NCBI GenBank assembly: GCA_003558415.1
Contig: PWLT01000379.1
Span: 1 to 9,144 of the forward strand
Direction of reading: 5' to 3'
DNA: 9,144 nucleotides
Origin: Hyphomicrobiales bacterium
GTDB lineage: Bacteria; Pseudomonadota; Alphaproteobacteria; Rhodobacterales; Rhodobacteraceae
The notes below the pieces were generated by a model. It saw only the letters and a list, made by a program, of their open reading frames with translations. It was not told where the DNA came from and searched no databases. Positions 1-7,565 of this stretch are shown here, piece by piece (within the stretch, counting starts at the first letter, position 1; the number at the start of each line of letters is the position of its first letter). Both the position numbers and the translations under genes were made by a program.

Positions 1-114
1 AGGTTCGGTATAGGCACGCCACAGCAGCGGACGCGGCGCCGCGAAATCGCGCCTCAGGCGCAGGAACCTGTCACCTTCGGGGGCGACTTCCAGGCTGTGA
101 ATCATCGGGGTCAT
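1..114 (-). CDS. SRPBCC/AHSA1-type (START-like) protein, N-terminal fragment
   Basis: Only the first 38 codons are in the window; the gene continues past the left edge. The visible protein contains LRRDFAAPRPLLWRAYTEP (about residues 20-38). This matches the opening strand and helix of AHSA1/SRPBCC ligand-binding proteins, whose hallmark is an acidic residue, then F-x-A-P-R-x-x-x-W-x-A, then T-x-P. These proteins have a hydrophobic cavity and are commonly encoded beside ArsR-type regulators; their ligands are mostly unknown. The ATG at 114 is chosen because a strong GGAGGAG ribosome site lies 7 nt upstream. A second in-frame ATG at 105 is possible. The start lies inside the upstream regulator gene (44-nt overlap, different frame), so the two are almost certainly co-transcribed. 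No specific function can be assigned from 38 residues. Confidence 0.8.
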   Translation of the reverse strand, partial: MTPMIHSLEVAPEGDRFLRLRRDFAAPRPLLWRAYTEP

Positions 115-484
115 GGGGTTTCTCCTCCTCCGTGGTGGGCTCTTGCGCACTCTCGGGTGCGCGTTCGGTCTTCAACTCCTCCAGAACCGCGTCGAGGCGC
201 TCGAAGCGCTGCTCCCACAGTTCCCGGTACGGTTCCAGCCACAGCGCGACCTCGCTCAGCGCCTGCGCCTTCAATCGCCTCGGGCGGGTCTGCGCGCGGG
301 GGGCCGTCTCGATCAGCCCCGCCTCCTCGAGCACGCGCAAATGGCGCGAAATCGCCGGCTGGCTGATCGCGAAGGGGCGGGCCAGCTCGCCCACGGTCGC
401 CTCGCCCTCGCTGAGCCGCGCAACGATGGCGCGGCGCGTGGGGTCGGCGAGGGCCGCAAAGATGCCGTCGAGTCGCTCGCGCAT
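71..484 (-). CDS. ArsR-family winged-helix transcriptional repressor
   Basis: A 137-residue protein of the ArsR/SmtB fold, of the subgroup usually paired with SRPBCC proteins. Residues about 8-20 carry the family motif ALADPTRRAIV. The helix-turn-helix spans about residues 30-58, with a recognition helix around SQPAISRHLRVLEEAGLI. Residues about 79-107 form a Trp/Arg-rich dimerisation helix. The metal-binding ELCVC motif and any obvious cysteine sensor are absent, so metal sensing is unlikely. The ATG at 484 is preferred over an ATG at 490 and the far upstream ATG at 571: AGGTG sits 6 nt before 484 but only 0 nt before 490, and homologues start near M-x-x-x-L-D-x-I-F. The last 30 or so residues are acidic and proline-rich and lie over the start region of the next gene. 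Inferred role: autorepressor of itself and the SRPBCC gene, probably through the palindrome at 501-524. Confidence 0.9.
   Translation of the reverse strand: MRERLDGIFAALADPTRRAIVARLSEGEATVGELARPFAISQPAISRHLRVLEEAGLIETAPRAQTRPRRLKAQALSEVALWLEPYRELWEQRFERLDAVLEELKTERAPESAQEPTTEEEKPHDPDDSQPGSRPRR
122..131 (-). promoter_or_regulatory. Strong ribosome binding site for the SRPBCC gene
   Basis: The minus strand reads GGAGGAGGAG, ending 7 nt before the ATG at 114. It lies inside the regulator's coding sequence and fixes the start of the overlapping SRPBCC gene. Its strength suggests independent initiation as well as coupling. Confidence 0.7.
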
Positions 485-490
485 GTTCAT

Positions 491-495
491 CACCT
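491..495 (-). promoter_or_regulatory. Ribosome binding site deciding the ArsR-type start
   Basis: The minus strand reads AGGTG followed by ATGAAC and then ATG. The 6-nt spacing fits initiation at 484, while the ATG at 490 directly abuts the site and is too close. A GATTC (GANTC-type) site at 496-500 lies immediately upstream. Confidence 0.6.
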
Positions 496-500
496 GATTC

Positions 501-524
501 TTATATAACAAGTATGTTAAATAA
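501..524. promoter_or_regulatory. AT-rich palindrome, candidate ArsR-type operator
   Basis: The two 10-nt arms, TTATATAACA (501-510) and TGTTAAATAA (515-524), are reverse complements except for one A/A mismatch, with a 4-nt centre AGTA. Such an AT-rich dyad in GC-rich DNA, 17-40 nt upstream of the repressor start and inside the only AT-rich stretch of the divergent region, is typical of autoregulatory ArsR-family operators. It would overlap the -10 region of the repressor promoter on the minus strand (TATAAG or TTATAT). Binding by this protein is inferred. The ftsW start is 112 bp away, so effects on ftsW are possible but not shown. Confidence 0.6.
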
Positions 525-636
525 TGGCCTTGATCGCAACCCGGCTTTTTTCTGGCGCAAGCGCGGCGCATTGGTTACAGTTCGCCCAGATCCGGGAAAA
601 ACCGGGCAGTGATACGAGGCAGTCGAGGCAGGCTCC

Positions 637-1803
637 ATGACGGAAATGGTTCACGGCGCCATGCCCATCCGGGCAGGGGAGCCGATTCTCCCACGCTGGT
701 GGCGCACGGTCGATCGCTGGACGCTCTCCTGCGTTCTGATGCTGATGGGTGTGGGGCTGCTTCTGGGCCTTGCCGCCTCGCCGCCACTGGCCGAGCGCAA
801 CGGCCTGCCGCCGTTCCATTACGTCGAGCGGCAGGCGGCCTTCGGTGTGCTGGCGCTGGTTGCGATGCTGATCTGCTCGATGATGTCGCCCGACACGCTG
901 CGCAGGCTCGGTGTGCTGGGGTTCTTCGCGGCTTTCGCGGCACTTGCCGCCCTGCCCTTCGCCGGAACCGATTTCGGCAAGGGCGCGGTGCGCTGGTATT
1001 CGCTCGGCTTCGCCAGCGTTCAGCCCTCGGAGTTTCTCAAGCCGGCCTTCGTGGTGCTCGTGGCATGGATGATGGCCGCCGCGCGCGAACCGAAAGGTCC
1101 GCCGGGCATTGCCCTGTCGCTGGGCGTGGCGATCGTGGTCGCGGCGCTGCTGGCGGTGCAGCCCGATTTCGGGCAGGCAGCGCTGGTGCTGTTCGGCTGG
1201 GGGGTGATGTATTTCCTTGCCGGGGCACCGATCCTGCTGCTCGTCGTTCTTGCGGGTCTGTCGGTGGGCGCGGGCGTTCTGGCCTATAGCAGCTCCGAGC
1301 ATTTCGCGCGGCGCATCGACGGGTTTCTCTCACCCGATCTGGATCCGCGCACGCAGCTCTATTATGCGGCCAATGCCATTCAGGAAGGCGGGTTCTGGGG
1401 CGTGGGCGTTGGCGAGGGCGAGGTCAAGCGCTCGCTGCCCGATGCGCATACCGATTTCATCATCGCCGTGGCGGCGGAGGAATACGGGCTGGTGCTGGTG
1501 CTGTTCGTGATCGCGCTTTACGCGACCATCACCCTGCGCGCCTTGATGCGGCTCATGCGCGAGCGTGACACTTTCATCCGGCTGGCCGGCACGGGCATGG
1601 TGTGCATGTTCTCGGTTCAGGCCTTCATCAACATGGCGGTGGCGGTGCGGCTGGTCCCGGCCAAGGGCATGACCCTGCCCTTCGTATCCTATGGTGGTTC
1701 CTCGCTGATCGCGGCGGGGATCGCGGTGGGGATGCTGCTGGCCTTTACCCGCACCCGTCCCCAGGGCGAGATCGGTGACATCCTTCTCGATCGGGGGCGC
1801 TGA
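637..1803 (+). CDS. ftsW: FtsW, septal peptidoglycan glycosyltransferase (SEDS family)
   Basis: A 388-residue polytopic inner-membrane protein that polymerises lipid II at the division septum with its partner FtsI. SEDS landmarks are present in order: [10 protein letters not shown] followed by QPSE..K (residues 116-135), QPDFGQA (175-181), LPDAHTDFI (267-275), and [16 protein letters not shown] (341-356). D273 in the TDF motif corresponds to the catalytic Asp of FtsW/RodA. About ten hydrophobic helices are visible, from residue 30 to 370, and the length is usual for the family. The ATG at 637 has GAGG 8 nt upstream; ATGs at codons 4 and 9 are alternatives. It is the first gene of the + strand unit, and its stop overlaps the murG start by 1 nt (TGATG). 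No convincing -35/-10 pair was found in 525-636. RodA is the paralogue alternative, but the dcw context makes FtsW clear. Confidence 0.96.
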   Translation: MTEMVHGAMPIRAGEPILPRWWRTVDRWTLSCVLMLMGVGLLLGLAASPPLAERNGLPPFHYVERQAAFGVLALVAMLICSMMSPDTLRRLGVLGFFAAFAALAALPFAGTDFGKGAVRWYSLGFASVQPSEFLKPAFVVLVAWMMAAAREPKGPPGIALSLGVAIVVAALLAVQPDFGQAALVLFGWGVMYFLAGAPILLLVVLAGLSVGAGVLAYSSSEHFARRIDGFLSPDLDPRTQLYYAANAIQEGGFWGVGVGEGEVKRSLPDAHTDFIIAVAAEEYGLVLVLFVIALYATITLRALMRLMRERDTFIRLAGTGMVCMFSVQAFINMAVAVRLVPAKGMTLPFVSYGGSSLIAAGIAVGMLLAFTRTRPQGEIGDILLDRGR

Positions 1804-2906
1804 TGGCCGAGGCACCACTGGCAATCATCGCCGCCGGAGGGACGGGCGGTCACATGTTTCCGGCCCAGGCGCTGGCCGAGGGGCTGCTGGCGCGTGGCTG
1901 GCGGGTGGTGCTGTCGACGGATGCGCGCGGTGCCCGCTTTGCCGGGGGCTTTCCGCCCGAGGTGGAACTGCGCCGGGTCAGCGCCGCGAGCTTCGCGCGC
2001 GGCGGCGCGCTGGAGAAGCTGCTTGCCCCGCTGCGCATTGCCGCGGGGGTGGCCACGGCGCTCGTCTCTCAGCGCCGCGACCGCCCGGCGGTGGTGATCG
2101 GTTTCGGCGGCTATCCCACGATCCCGGCGCTTGCTGCGGCGTGGGTGCTTCGCCTGCCCCGGATGCTGCACGAGCAGAACGGCGTGCTCGGCCGCGTGAA
2201 CCGGCTCTTCGCGCCGCGGGTTGATGCCGTGGCCTGCGGCACCTGGCCGACCGAACTTCCCGCGGGCGTCGAGGCGGTGCATACCGGCAATCCGGTGCGC
2301 GCGGCGGTCCTGGCCCGTGCAGGAGCAGGTTACATCCCGCCTGGCGACTACCCGATGAGCCTGCTGGTGATGGGCGGAAGCCAGGGCGCGCGCATTCTCT
2401 CCGACACGGTGCCCGAGGCCGTCGCCCGCCTGCCCGAGGCGCTGCGCACCCGGCTGCGCGTGGCGCAGCAGGCCCGTGCGGAGGATATCGAGCGGGTGCG
2501 CGCCGCCTATGCCGAGTCCGGTATCGATGCGGAAATCGCCCCCTTCTTCGACGACATCCCCGCCCGGCTGTCGGAGGCGCAGCTGGTGATCAGCCGCGCC
2601 GGGGCCTCCTCGCTGGCAGATATCAGCGTCATCGGCCGCCCGGCGATCCTGATCCCCTATGTCCACGCCGCCAATGACCACCAAAGCGCCAATGCCCGGG
2701 CGCTGGTCAAGGCCGAGGCGGCTATTTCCATCCCCGAGGCGCGGCTGGACGGCGACACCCTGGCCACCCAGATCGAAGCGGTGCTCACCAACCCCGAGGC
2801 GGCCCAGCGCATGGCCGCGGGCGCCTTGCGCTGCGGCGTCGCGGATGCGACGGATCGGCTCATTGAACTCGTCGAGTCGCTCGCGCGGGAAAGGTCGAAG
2901 GCATGA
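1803..2906 (+). CDS. murG: MurG, UDP-GlcNAc:lipid I N-acetylglucosaminyltransferase
   Basis: A 367-residue GT-B enzyme of the inner face of the cytoplasmic membrane. It transfers GlcNAc from UDP-GlcNAc to lipid I, making lipid II, the substrate of the adjacent FtsW. Motifs: first glycine loop [10 protein letters not shown] (12-21), GFGGYPT (100-106), HEQN (123-126), TGNPVR (161-166), second glycine loop GGSQGA (191-196), SRAGASS (264-270), and HQSANA (293-298) for the UDP-GlcNAc site. The position that holds the ribose-binding Glu in E. coli MurG (after S-G-A-L-T-V-S) appears to be Asp here (D273). The start ATG overlaps the ftsW stop, and a G-rich stretch (GGGGG, 1794-1798) just upstream is the only ribosome-site candidate, which suggests coupled translation. 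The 3' end overlaps murC by 4 nt (ATGA). Confidence 0.97.
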   Translation: MAEAPLAIIAAGGTGGHMFPAQALAEGLLARGWRVVLSTDARGARFAGGFPPEVELRRVSAASFARGGALEKLLAPLRIAAGVATALVSQRRDRPAVVIGFGGYPTIPALAAAWVLRLPRMLHEQNGVLGRVNRLFAPRVDAVACGTWPTELPAGVEAVHTGNPVRAAVLARAGAGYIPPGDYPMSLLVMGGSQGARILSDTVPEAVARLPEALRTRLRVAQQARAEDIERVRAAYAESGIDAEIAPFFDDIPARLSEAQLVISRAGASSLADISVIGRPAILIPYVHAANDHQSANARALVKAEAAISIPEARLDGDTLATQIEAVLTNPEAAQRMAAGALRCGVADATDRLIELVESLARERSKA

Positions 2907-4333
2907 ACGCGGCCACGAAGCTTCCGGTGGATATCGGGCCGATCCATTTCGTGGGGATCGGCGGCATCGGCATGTCGGGCATCGCCGAGGTGCTGCTGAC
3001 GCTGGGCTATGATGTGCAGGGGTCGGATCAACGCGAGGGCCCGATCACGCGCCGGCTCGCGGATCTGGGCGCGCGGATCTTCACCGGCGGGCAGGATGCC
3101 GCCAATCTGGGCGAGGCCGAGGTCGTCGTCGTCTCCACCGCAATCCGCTCCGACAACCCCGAGCTTCTGGAGGCCCGCCACCGCGGCCTGCCGGTGGTGC
3201 GCCGCGCCGAGATGCTGGCCGAACTGATGCGCCTGAAATCGAATGTCGCGGTTGCCGGCACGCATGGCAAGACGACGACCACCACGCTGGTCGCCACCCT
3301 GATGGATGCGGGCGGCCTCGACCCCACGGTGATCAATGGCGGCGTCATTCACGCCTATGGATCGAATGCGCGCGCCGGCGAGGGCGAATGGATGGTGGTG
3401 GAGGCCGATGAGAGCGACGGCTCCTTCAACCGTCTGCCCGCGACCATCGCCATCGTCACCAATATCGACCCCGAACACATGGAGCATTGGGGCAGTTTCG
3501 ACGCGCTGCGCCGCGGCTTCTTTGAGTTCGTCTCCAATATCCCCTTCTACGGGCTGGCCGTGTGCTGCACCGATCATCACGAGGTTCAGGCGCTGGTCGG
3601 GCGGCTCAGCGACCGGCGCGTGGTGACCTTCGGCTTCAATGCGCAGGCCGATGTGCGGGCAGTAAATCTGCATTATGCGCAGGGGATTGCACATTTCGAC
3701 ATCGCGCTGCAGGCCGAGGGTCAGGTGATCGAGGGATGCCGCCTGCCGATGCCGGGCGATCACAATGTCTCGAACGCGCTCGCGGCGGTGGCGGTGGCGC
3801 GGCATCTGGGCATGAAGCGCGACGAGATCCGCGCCGCGCTTGCTGCCTTCGGCGGCGTGAGCCGGCGATTCACGCGCGTGGGTGAGGTCGGCGGCATCAC
3901 CGTGATCGACGATTACGGCCACCATCCCGTCGAGATCGCGGCGGTGCTGCGCGCCGCGCGTCAGGCGCTGGGGCCGCAGGGCGGGCGCATCATCGCCGTG
4001 CATCAGCCGCACCGCTACTCGCGGCTATCCGCGCTGTTCGAGGATTTCTGCACCTGTTTCAACGAGGCCGATGTGGTCGGCATCGGCGCGGTCTATGCCG
4101 CTGGTGAGCCGCCGATCCCCGGCGCCACCCAGGAGGCGCTGGTCGAGGGGCTGATCCGCCACGGGCATCGCAATGTGCATGCTCTCTCCGGTGAGGACGA
4201 TCTCGAGGCGCTGGTGCGCGCCGAGGCCCGCCCCGGCGACATGGTGGTGTGTCTGGGCGCCGGGACGATCTCGACCTGGGCTGCGAATCTGCCCGGGCGT
4301 CTGGCTGGCGGCGCGGGAACGCGGGCGCGATGA
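2903..4333 (+). CDS. murC: MurC, UDP-N-acetylmuramate--L-alanine ligase
   Basis: A 476-residue cytoplasmic Mur ligase that joins L-Ala to UDP-MurNAc using ATP. The N-terminal Rossmann domain has [15 protein letters not shown] (15-29), typical of MurC. The ATP loop is [10 protein letters not shown] (118-127). The metal and UDP-MurNAc region has [10 protein letters not shown] (166-175) and [11 protein letters not shown] (186-196). Further motifs are [11 protein letters not shown] (285-295), VIDDYGHHP (334-342, where MurC is recognised) and HQPHRYSR (367-374). Length is normal. AAGG (2891-2894) lies 8 nt before the ATG. It overlaps murG by 4 nt and the next small gene by 4 nt, so it is translated as part of the same coupled chain. 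MurD, MurE and MurF are excluded by the DDYGHHP and HQPHRY signatures. Confidence 0.97.
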   Translation: MNAATKLPVDIGPIHFVGIGGIGMSGIAEVLLTLGYDVQGSDQREGPITRRLADLGARIFTGGQDAANLGEAEVVVVSTAIRSDNPELLEARHRGLPVVRRAEMLAELMRLKSNVAVAGTHGKTTTTTLVATLMDAGGLDPTVINGGVIHAYGSNARAGEGEWMVVEADESDGSFNRLPATIAIVTNIDPEHMEHWGSFDALRRGFFEFVSNIPFYGLAVCCTDHHEVQALVGRLSDRRVVTFGFNAQADVRAVNLHYAQGIAHFDIALQAEGQVIEGCRLPMPGDHNVSNALAAVAVARHLGMKRDEIRAALAAFGGVSRRFTRVGEVGGITVIDDYGHHPVEIAAVLRAARQALGPQGGRIIAVHQPHRYSRLSALFEDFCTCFNEADVVGIGAVYAAGEPPIPGATQEALVEGLIRHGHRNVHALSGEDDLEALVRAEARPGDMVVCLGAGTISTWAANLPGRLAGGAGTRAR

Positions 4334-4584
4334 CAACATCGCTGATCCTCGGGTTTCTCTGGGTGATCTTGGCAACGGCGATCGCCCTGATGCCCCGCCG
4401 GATCCATTGGCCGGGGGCGGTGGGGCTGATCGCGACGGGGATTCCGCTGCTGGGTTACATCACATGGGAGAACGGGCCGCTGGTGGGCGGCGTGGCCCTG
4501 GTTGCGGGCGCCTCGATCCTGCGCTGGCCGCTCTTTCGCCTCGCAAGCTGGCTGCGCCGCCTCGCGGGCAGCCGCGCGCGGTGA
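4330..4584 (+). CDS. Small three-helix membrane protein, DUF2484-like
   Basis: An 84-residue hydrophobic protein. Predicted helices are about 4-21 ([18 protein letters not shown]), 28-45 and 50-64, followed by a basic, Trp-containing amphipathic tail (65-84; [10 protein letters not shown]). It starts on the ATGA shared with the murC stop. Size, three-helix layout and position between murC and murB match the DUF2484 family of Rhodobacterales, which I recognise from context and general pattern, not from a search. No enzyme motif is present and its biochemical function is unknown. Its location suggests a membrane role linked to cell-wall precursor synthesis or division. Codon use resembles its neighbours and the frame is intact. 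Being coding is well supported; the family name is less certain. Confidence 0.8.
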   Translation: MTTSLILGFLWVILATAIALMPRRIHWPGAVGLIATGIPLLGYITWENGPLVGGVALVAGASILRWPLFRLASWLRRLAGSRAR

Positions 4585-4644
4585 GTGCCCCCTCCCCCAC
4601 CGCCCCGGCTTGAGCGCGCGCCGCGTCGGGTGTAAGCGGAAGCG

Positions 4645-5592
4645 ATGGATACGCCGTCTCTCACGCAGGACGAACTTCCCCCGGTACGCGGGCGGCTTAC
4701 GCCGCAGCGCCCGCTCGACGGGCTGACCTGGCTGCGGGTGGGCGGCCCGGCCGACTGGCTCTTCCAGCCCGCCGACGAGGCCGACCTCGCCGATTTCCTC
4801 GCCGGGCTCGACGCATCGGTGCCGGTCTTCCCGATGGGTGTGGGCTCGAACCTGATCGTGCGCGATGGCGGCATTCGCGGTGCGGTCATCCGGCTCGGGC
4901 GGGGCTTCAACGGTATCGAGATCGAGGGCACGCGGGTGGTGGCCGGCGCGGCGGCGCTTGATGCGCATGTGGCGCGCAAGGCCGCCGCGGCCGGCGTTGA
5001 TCTGACCTTCCTGCGCACCATCCCCGGCGCCATCGGCGGCGCGGTGCGCATGAATGCCGGCTGCTACGGCACCTATGTCGCCGACCACCTGGTCGCGGTG
5101 CGCACGGTGACCCGCGAGGGGCGGGTGGAGGAACTGGCACCTGAAGACCTGAAGCTGCGCTATCGCTCCAGCGAGCTGCCCGAGGGTGCGGTGATTGCAG
5201 CGGCGGTGTTCGAGGCTCCCGCGGGCGATCCCGCGACGCTGGAGGCGCGCATGGCCGAGCAGCTTGCGCGCCGCGATGCCACCCAGCCGGTGAAGGAGCG
5301 CAGCGCCGGCTCGACCTTCCGCAACCCGGCCGGACACAGCTCGACGGGGCGCGCCGATGACAGCCACGAGCTCAAGGCATGGTCGGTGATCGATGCCGCC
5401 GGAATGCGCGGCGCGCGGCTGGGCGGTGCGCAGATGTCGCCCAAGCATCCGAATTTCCTGCTCAACACCGGAGAGGCAAGCGCAGGCGATCTTGAGGCGC
5501 TGGGCGATGAGGTTCGAAAAAGGGTTTTCCAACACAGCGGAATTTCGCTAGAGTGGGAAATCATGAGGGTCGGCGAACCGGCCCCGGAATAA
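4645..5592 (+). CDS. murB: MurB, UDP-N-acetylenolpyruvoylglucosamine reductase
   Basis: A 315-residue FAD enzyme that reduces UDP-GlcNAc-enolpyruvate to UDP-MurNAc with NADPH in the cytoplasm. FAD-binding segments: [10 protein letters not shown] (29-38), [12 protein letters not shown] (65-76), and [16 protein letters not shown] (127-142). Substrate and catalytic residues: YRSS (173-176, with the conserved Arg), AGSTFRNP (221-228, with the proton-donating Ser at 223), and a C-terminal acidic residue in LEWEIMRVG. The length and lack of the extra Tyr-loop domain indicate a type II MurB. The preceding 60 bp (4585-4644) is C-rich, with no promoter or terminator that I can see; a weak GGAAG lies 2 nt before the ATG, so initiation probably depends on upstream ribosomes. 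It supplies the substrate of MurC. Confidence 0.95.
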   Translation: MDTPSLTQDELPPVRGRLTPQRPLDGLTWLRVGGPADWLFQPADEADLADFLAGLDASVPVFPMGVGSNLIVRDGGIRGAVIRLGRGFNGIEIEGTRVVAGAAALDAHVARKAAAAGVDLTFLRTIPGAIGGAVRMNAGCYGTYVADHLVAVRTVTREGRVEELAPEDLKLRYRSSELPEGAVIAAAVFEAPAGDPATLEARMAEQLARRDATQPVKERSAGSTFRNPAGHSSTGRADDSHELKAWSVIDAAGMRGARLGGAQMSPKHPNFLLNTGEASAGDLEALGDEVRKRVFQHSGISLEWEIMRVGEPAPE

Positions 5593-5602
5593 CCAGACGC
5601 GC

Positions 5603-5622
5603 CGGGCCGGGATAACGGCCCG
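5603..5622 (+). other. GC-rich hairpin between murB and ddl, no U-tract
   Basis: CGGGCCG and CGGCCCG form a perfect 7-bp stem around a 6-nt GGATAA loop, 11 nt after the murB stop and just upstream of the ddl ribosome site. No run of T follows, so it is not a standard rho-independent terminator. It could affect mRNA stability, partial read-through, or ddl translation. Confidence 0.45.
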
Positions 5623-5640
5623 CAAGAGGCAGTCGAAATC

Positions 5641-6561
5641 GTGGGCAAGTCGAGCAGGACAAGCCCCCGCATAGCGGTAATGATGGGCGGACTCTCGGTC
5701 GAGCGGGAGGTTTCGCTCTCGTCGGGGCGCGAATGCGCCGCCGCGCTTCGGGAGGCAGGCTTTCAGGCGATCGAGATCGACGCGCGGGCGGATCTTCCGG
5801 CGCGGCTGGCCGATATGGCGCCCGACATCGCGCTCAACGCGCTGCACGGGCGCTGGGGCGAGGATGGCTGCGTCCAGGGCATCCTTGAATGGATGCGCAT
5901 CCCCTACACGCATTCGGGCGTTCTGGCCTCGGCGCTGGCGATGGACAAGGCGCGCTCCAAGGAGGTCTTCGCCGCCGCCGGACTGCCGGTGGTGGACAGC
6001 GTCGTCGTCCCCGCCGCGCAGGCGCAGGCCGCGCATGTGATGCCCCCGCCCTATGTGATCAAACCCAATAACGAGGGATCCTCGGTCGGCATCTATATCG
6101 TGCCCGAAGGCGCGGACGTCCCACCTGTGCTTGGCCCCGAGATGCCCGAGCGGGTCATGGTGGAGGCTTTCGTGCCCGGGCGCGAACTGACGGTGACGGT
6201 GATGGGCGAGCGCGCGCTCGCGGTGACCGATATCGTCACCGAGGGCTGGTACGACTACGCCGCGAAATACTCGCCCGGCGGCTCGCGCCATGTGGTGCCC
6301 GCCGAACTGCCGCAAGAGGTCACCGATGCCTGCCTCGACATCGCGCTTCGTGCGCATGCGGCGCTGGGCTGCCGGGGGATGAGCCGCGCCGACCTGCGCT
6401 GGGATGAGCAACGCGGCCTGGCCGGGCTGGTGCTGCTGGAGGTCAACACCCAGCCGGGCATGACGCCCACCTCGTTGAGCCCCGAACAGGCCGCGCACTG
6501 CGGGATCGGCTTTGCCGAGCTCTGCCGCTGGATGGTGGAGGATGCGTCATGCGACCGCTGA
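5641..6561 (+). CDS. ddl: Ddl, D-alanine--D-alanine ligase
   Basis: A 306-residue ATP-grasp ligase that makes D-Ala-D-Ala for the end of the stem peptide. Motifs: [14 protein letters not shown] (16-29, with the conserved Glu), [13 protein letters not shown] (68-80), [10 protein letters not shown] (141-150), [12 protein letters not shown] (174-185), YDYAAKY (204-210, whose Tyr is typical of D-Ala rather than D-lactate specificity), the metal-binding D251 in RADL, and [14 protein letters not shown] (266-279) with E267 and N269. The GTG at 5641 is chosen because homologues have about ten residues before the IAVMMGG strand; GAGG lies 11 nt upstream, rather far. The only nearby ATGs (codons 14-15) would cut into the first strand. 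It overlaps ftsQ by 13 nt. Confidence 0.95.
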   Translation: MGKSSRTSPRIAVMMGGLSVEREVSLSSGRECAAALREAGFQAIEIDARADLPARLADMAPDIALNALHGRWGEDGCVQGILEWMRIPYTHSGVLASALAMDKARSKEVFAAAGLPVVDSVVVPAAQAQAAHVMPPPYVIKPNNEGSSVGIYIVPEGADVPPVLGPEMPERVMVEAFVPGRELTVTVMGERALAVTDIVTEGWYDYAAKYSPGGSRHVVPAELPQEVTDACLDIALRAHAALGCRGMSRADLRWDEQRGLAGLVLLEVNTQPGMTPTSLSPEQAAHCGIGFAELCRWMVEDASCDR

Positions 6562-7565
6562 GACCCGGCCAGGATGGTCAGCCAGGCGGCGCATTCCTGC
6601 GCCCGGCCGGGTCGCGCCCAAGCCTGCACGCCGGGGTGAGGCGCGATCTTCCCGGCGCGCCCGATTTCGCCGCCCATCCGTTTCCGGAGCCGGCAGCGGC
6701 GCGCACCCGGCGCGATCCCGCCCCCAGCCGATTCTCCTACCGGCTGCACCGGCTGTGGCTCACACCGCTGTTCCGAACCGCCCTGAGGGTCGGCCTGCCG
6801 GCCTATCTGCTGGTTTTCGCGCTGGGTGTCGTGCTCTCGGACGAGGCGCGGCGCGATGCAATCACCGGCGCGTGGGAGGATGCCTGGGCGATCATCGAGG
6901 CCCGCCCGGAATTCCGCGTCACGGGCATGACGGTCGAGGGGGCCTCCGAGCCCGTGCATTCGGCGTTGCAGGCAATGGGTCCGGAGTCCTTCCCGGTGAG
7001 TTCCTTCCAGATCGATCTCGAGTCGTTGCGCGCCGATTTCGAGGCGCTCGATGCGGTGGCCTCGGCAAATCTGCGGATCACGTCGGAGGGGGTTCTGACG
7101 GTGCATGTCCGCGAGCGCGAGCCGGCGGTGGTCTGGCGCTCCCCCGAGGGGCTGGAGCTGCTCGACGGTGAGGGCCACCGCGTGGCCCGCCTGCGCCGCC
7201 GTGCGGCGCGCGCCGATCTTCCGCTGATCGGGGGCGAGGGCGCGGACAGGGCGGTGCCCGAGGCGCTGGCGCTGATCGAGACGGCCGAGCCGCTCGGCGC
7301 GCGGCTGCGGGGACTGGTGCGGGTGGGAGAGCGGCGCTGGGATGCGGTGCTGACCGATGGGCGCCGGATTCAGCTGCCCGCGCAGGGCGCGGGCAGCGCC
7401 CTGGAGCGGGTGATCGCGCTGGATCAGTCGCAGGAACTTTTGCAACGCGACGTGGCACTTGTCGACATGCGCCTTCCGGGGCGGCCGACCGTGCGGATGA
7501 GCGAGGAAGCGCTGGTCGAACTGCGGCGCATCCGGGCGCTGGAACGAGGAGAGAGCAACCGATGA
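6549..7565 (+). CDS. ftsQ: FtsQ, bitopic divisome protein with POTRA domain
   Basis: A 338-residue type II membrane protein that recruits and links divisome proteins in the periplasm. The layout is a long basic, Pro/Arg-rich cytoplasmic tail (1-78), one membrane helix (about 81-97, around [17 protein letters not shown]), a POTRA domain (about 121-190, starting [12 protein letters not shown]), and the FtsQ/DivIB beta domain to about residue 320. [11 protein letters not shown] (187-197) and the pattern LLDGEGHRV (204-212) are typical FtsQ segments. GGAGG lies 7 nt before the ATG. A GTG at codon 30 would give a shorter tail, but its ribosome site is poorer. The position between ddl and ftsA supports the call; the family is weakly conserved in sequence, so position and topology carry weight. 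Confidence 0.92.
   Translation: MRPLRPGQDGQPGGAFLRPAGSRPSLHAGVRRDLPGAPDFAAHPFPEPAAARTRRDPAPSRFSYRLHRLWLTPLFRTALRVGLPAYLLVFALGVVLSDEARRDAITGAWEDAWAIIEARPEFRVTGMTVEGASEPVHSALQAMGPESFPVSSFQIDLESLRADFEALDAVASANLRITSEGVLTVHVREREPAVVWRSPEGLELLDGEGHRVARLRRRAARADLPLIGGEGADRAVPEALALIETAEPLGARLRGLVRVGERRWDAVLTDGRRIQLPAQGAGSALERVIALDQSQELLQRDVALVDMRLPGRPTVRMSEEALVELRRIRALERGESNR

Noticed and set aside
515..531. CtrA-like half-site GTTAA upstream of the repressor and ftsW
   Set aside because: The second TTAA half is missing at 7-nt spacing, and the bases are better explained by the palindrome. No full TTAA-N7-TTAA was found before ftsZ either.
588..609. CCGG-GAAAAA-CCGG small hairpin upstream of ftsW
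   Set aside because: A 4-bp self-complementary stem is common by chance in GC-rich DNA; no supporting context.
517..1302. 261-codon minus-strand frame opposite the ftsW 5' part and reaching the divergent promoter region
   Set aside because: It overlaps ftsW transmembrane coding and the operator region, and its composition is that of a shadow.
2657..4012. 451-codon minus-strand frame opposite murG and murC
   Set aside because: It is antisense to clear MurG and MurC motifs, with the composition typical of GC-rich shadow frames.
4093..5535. 480-codon open frame on the minus strand opposite murC, the small membrane gene and murB
   Set aside because: It spans three well-supported genes, is His/Arg/Pro-rich and low-complexity, and matches no family. 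It is an artefact of high-GC third positions.
6255..7445. 396-codon minus-strand frame opposite ddl and ftsQ
   Set aside because: Gln/Arg/His-rich shadow frame crossing two real genes.
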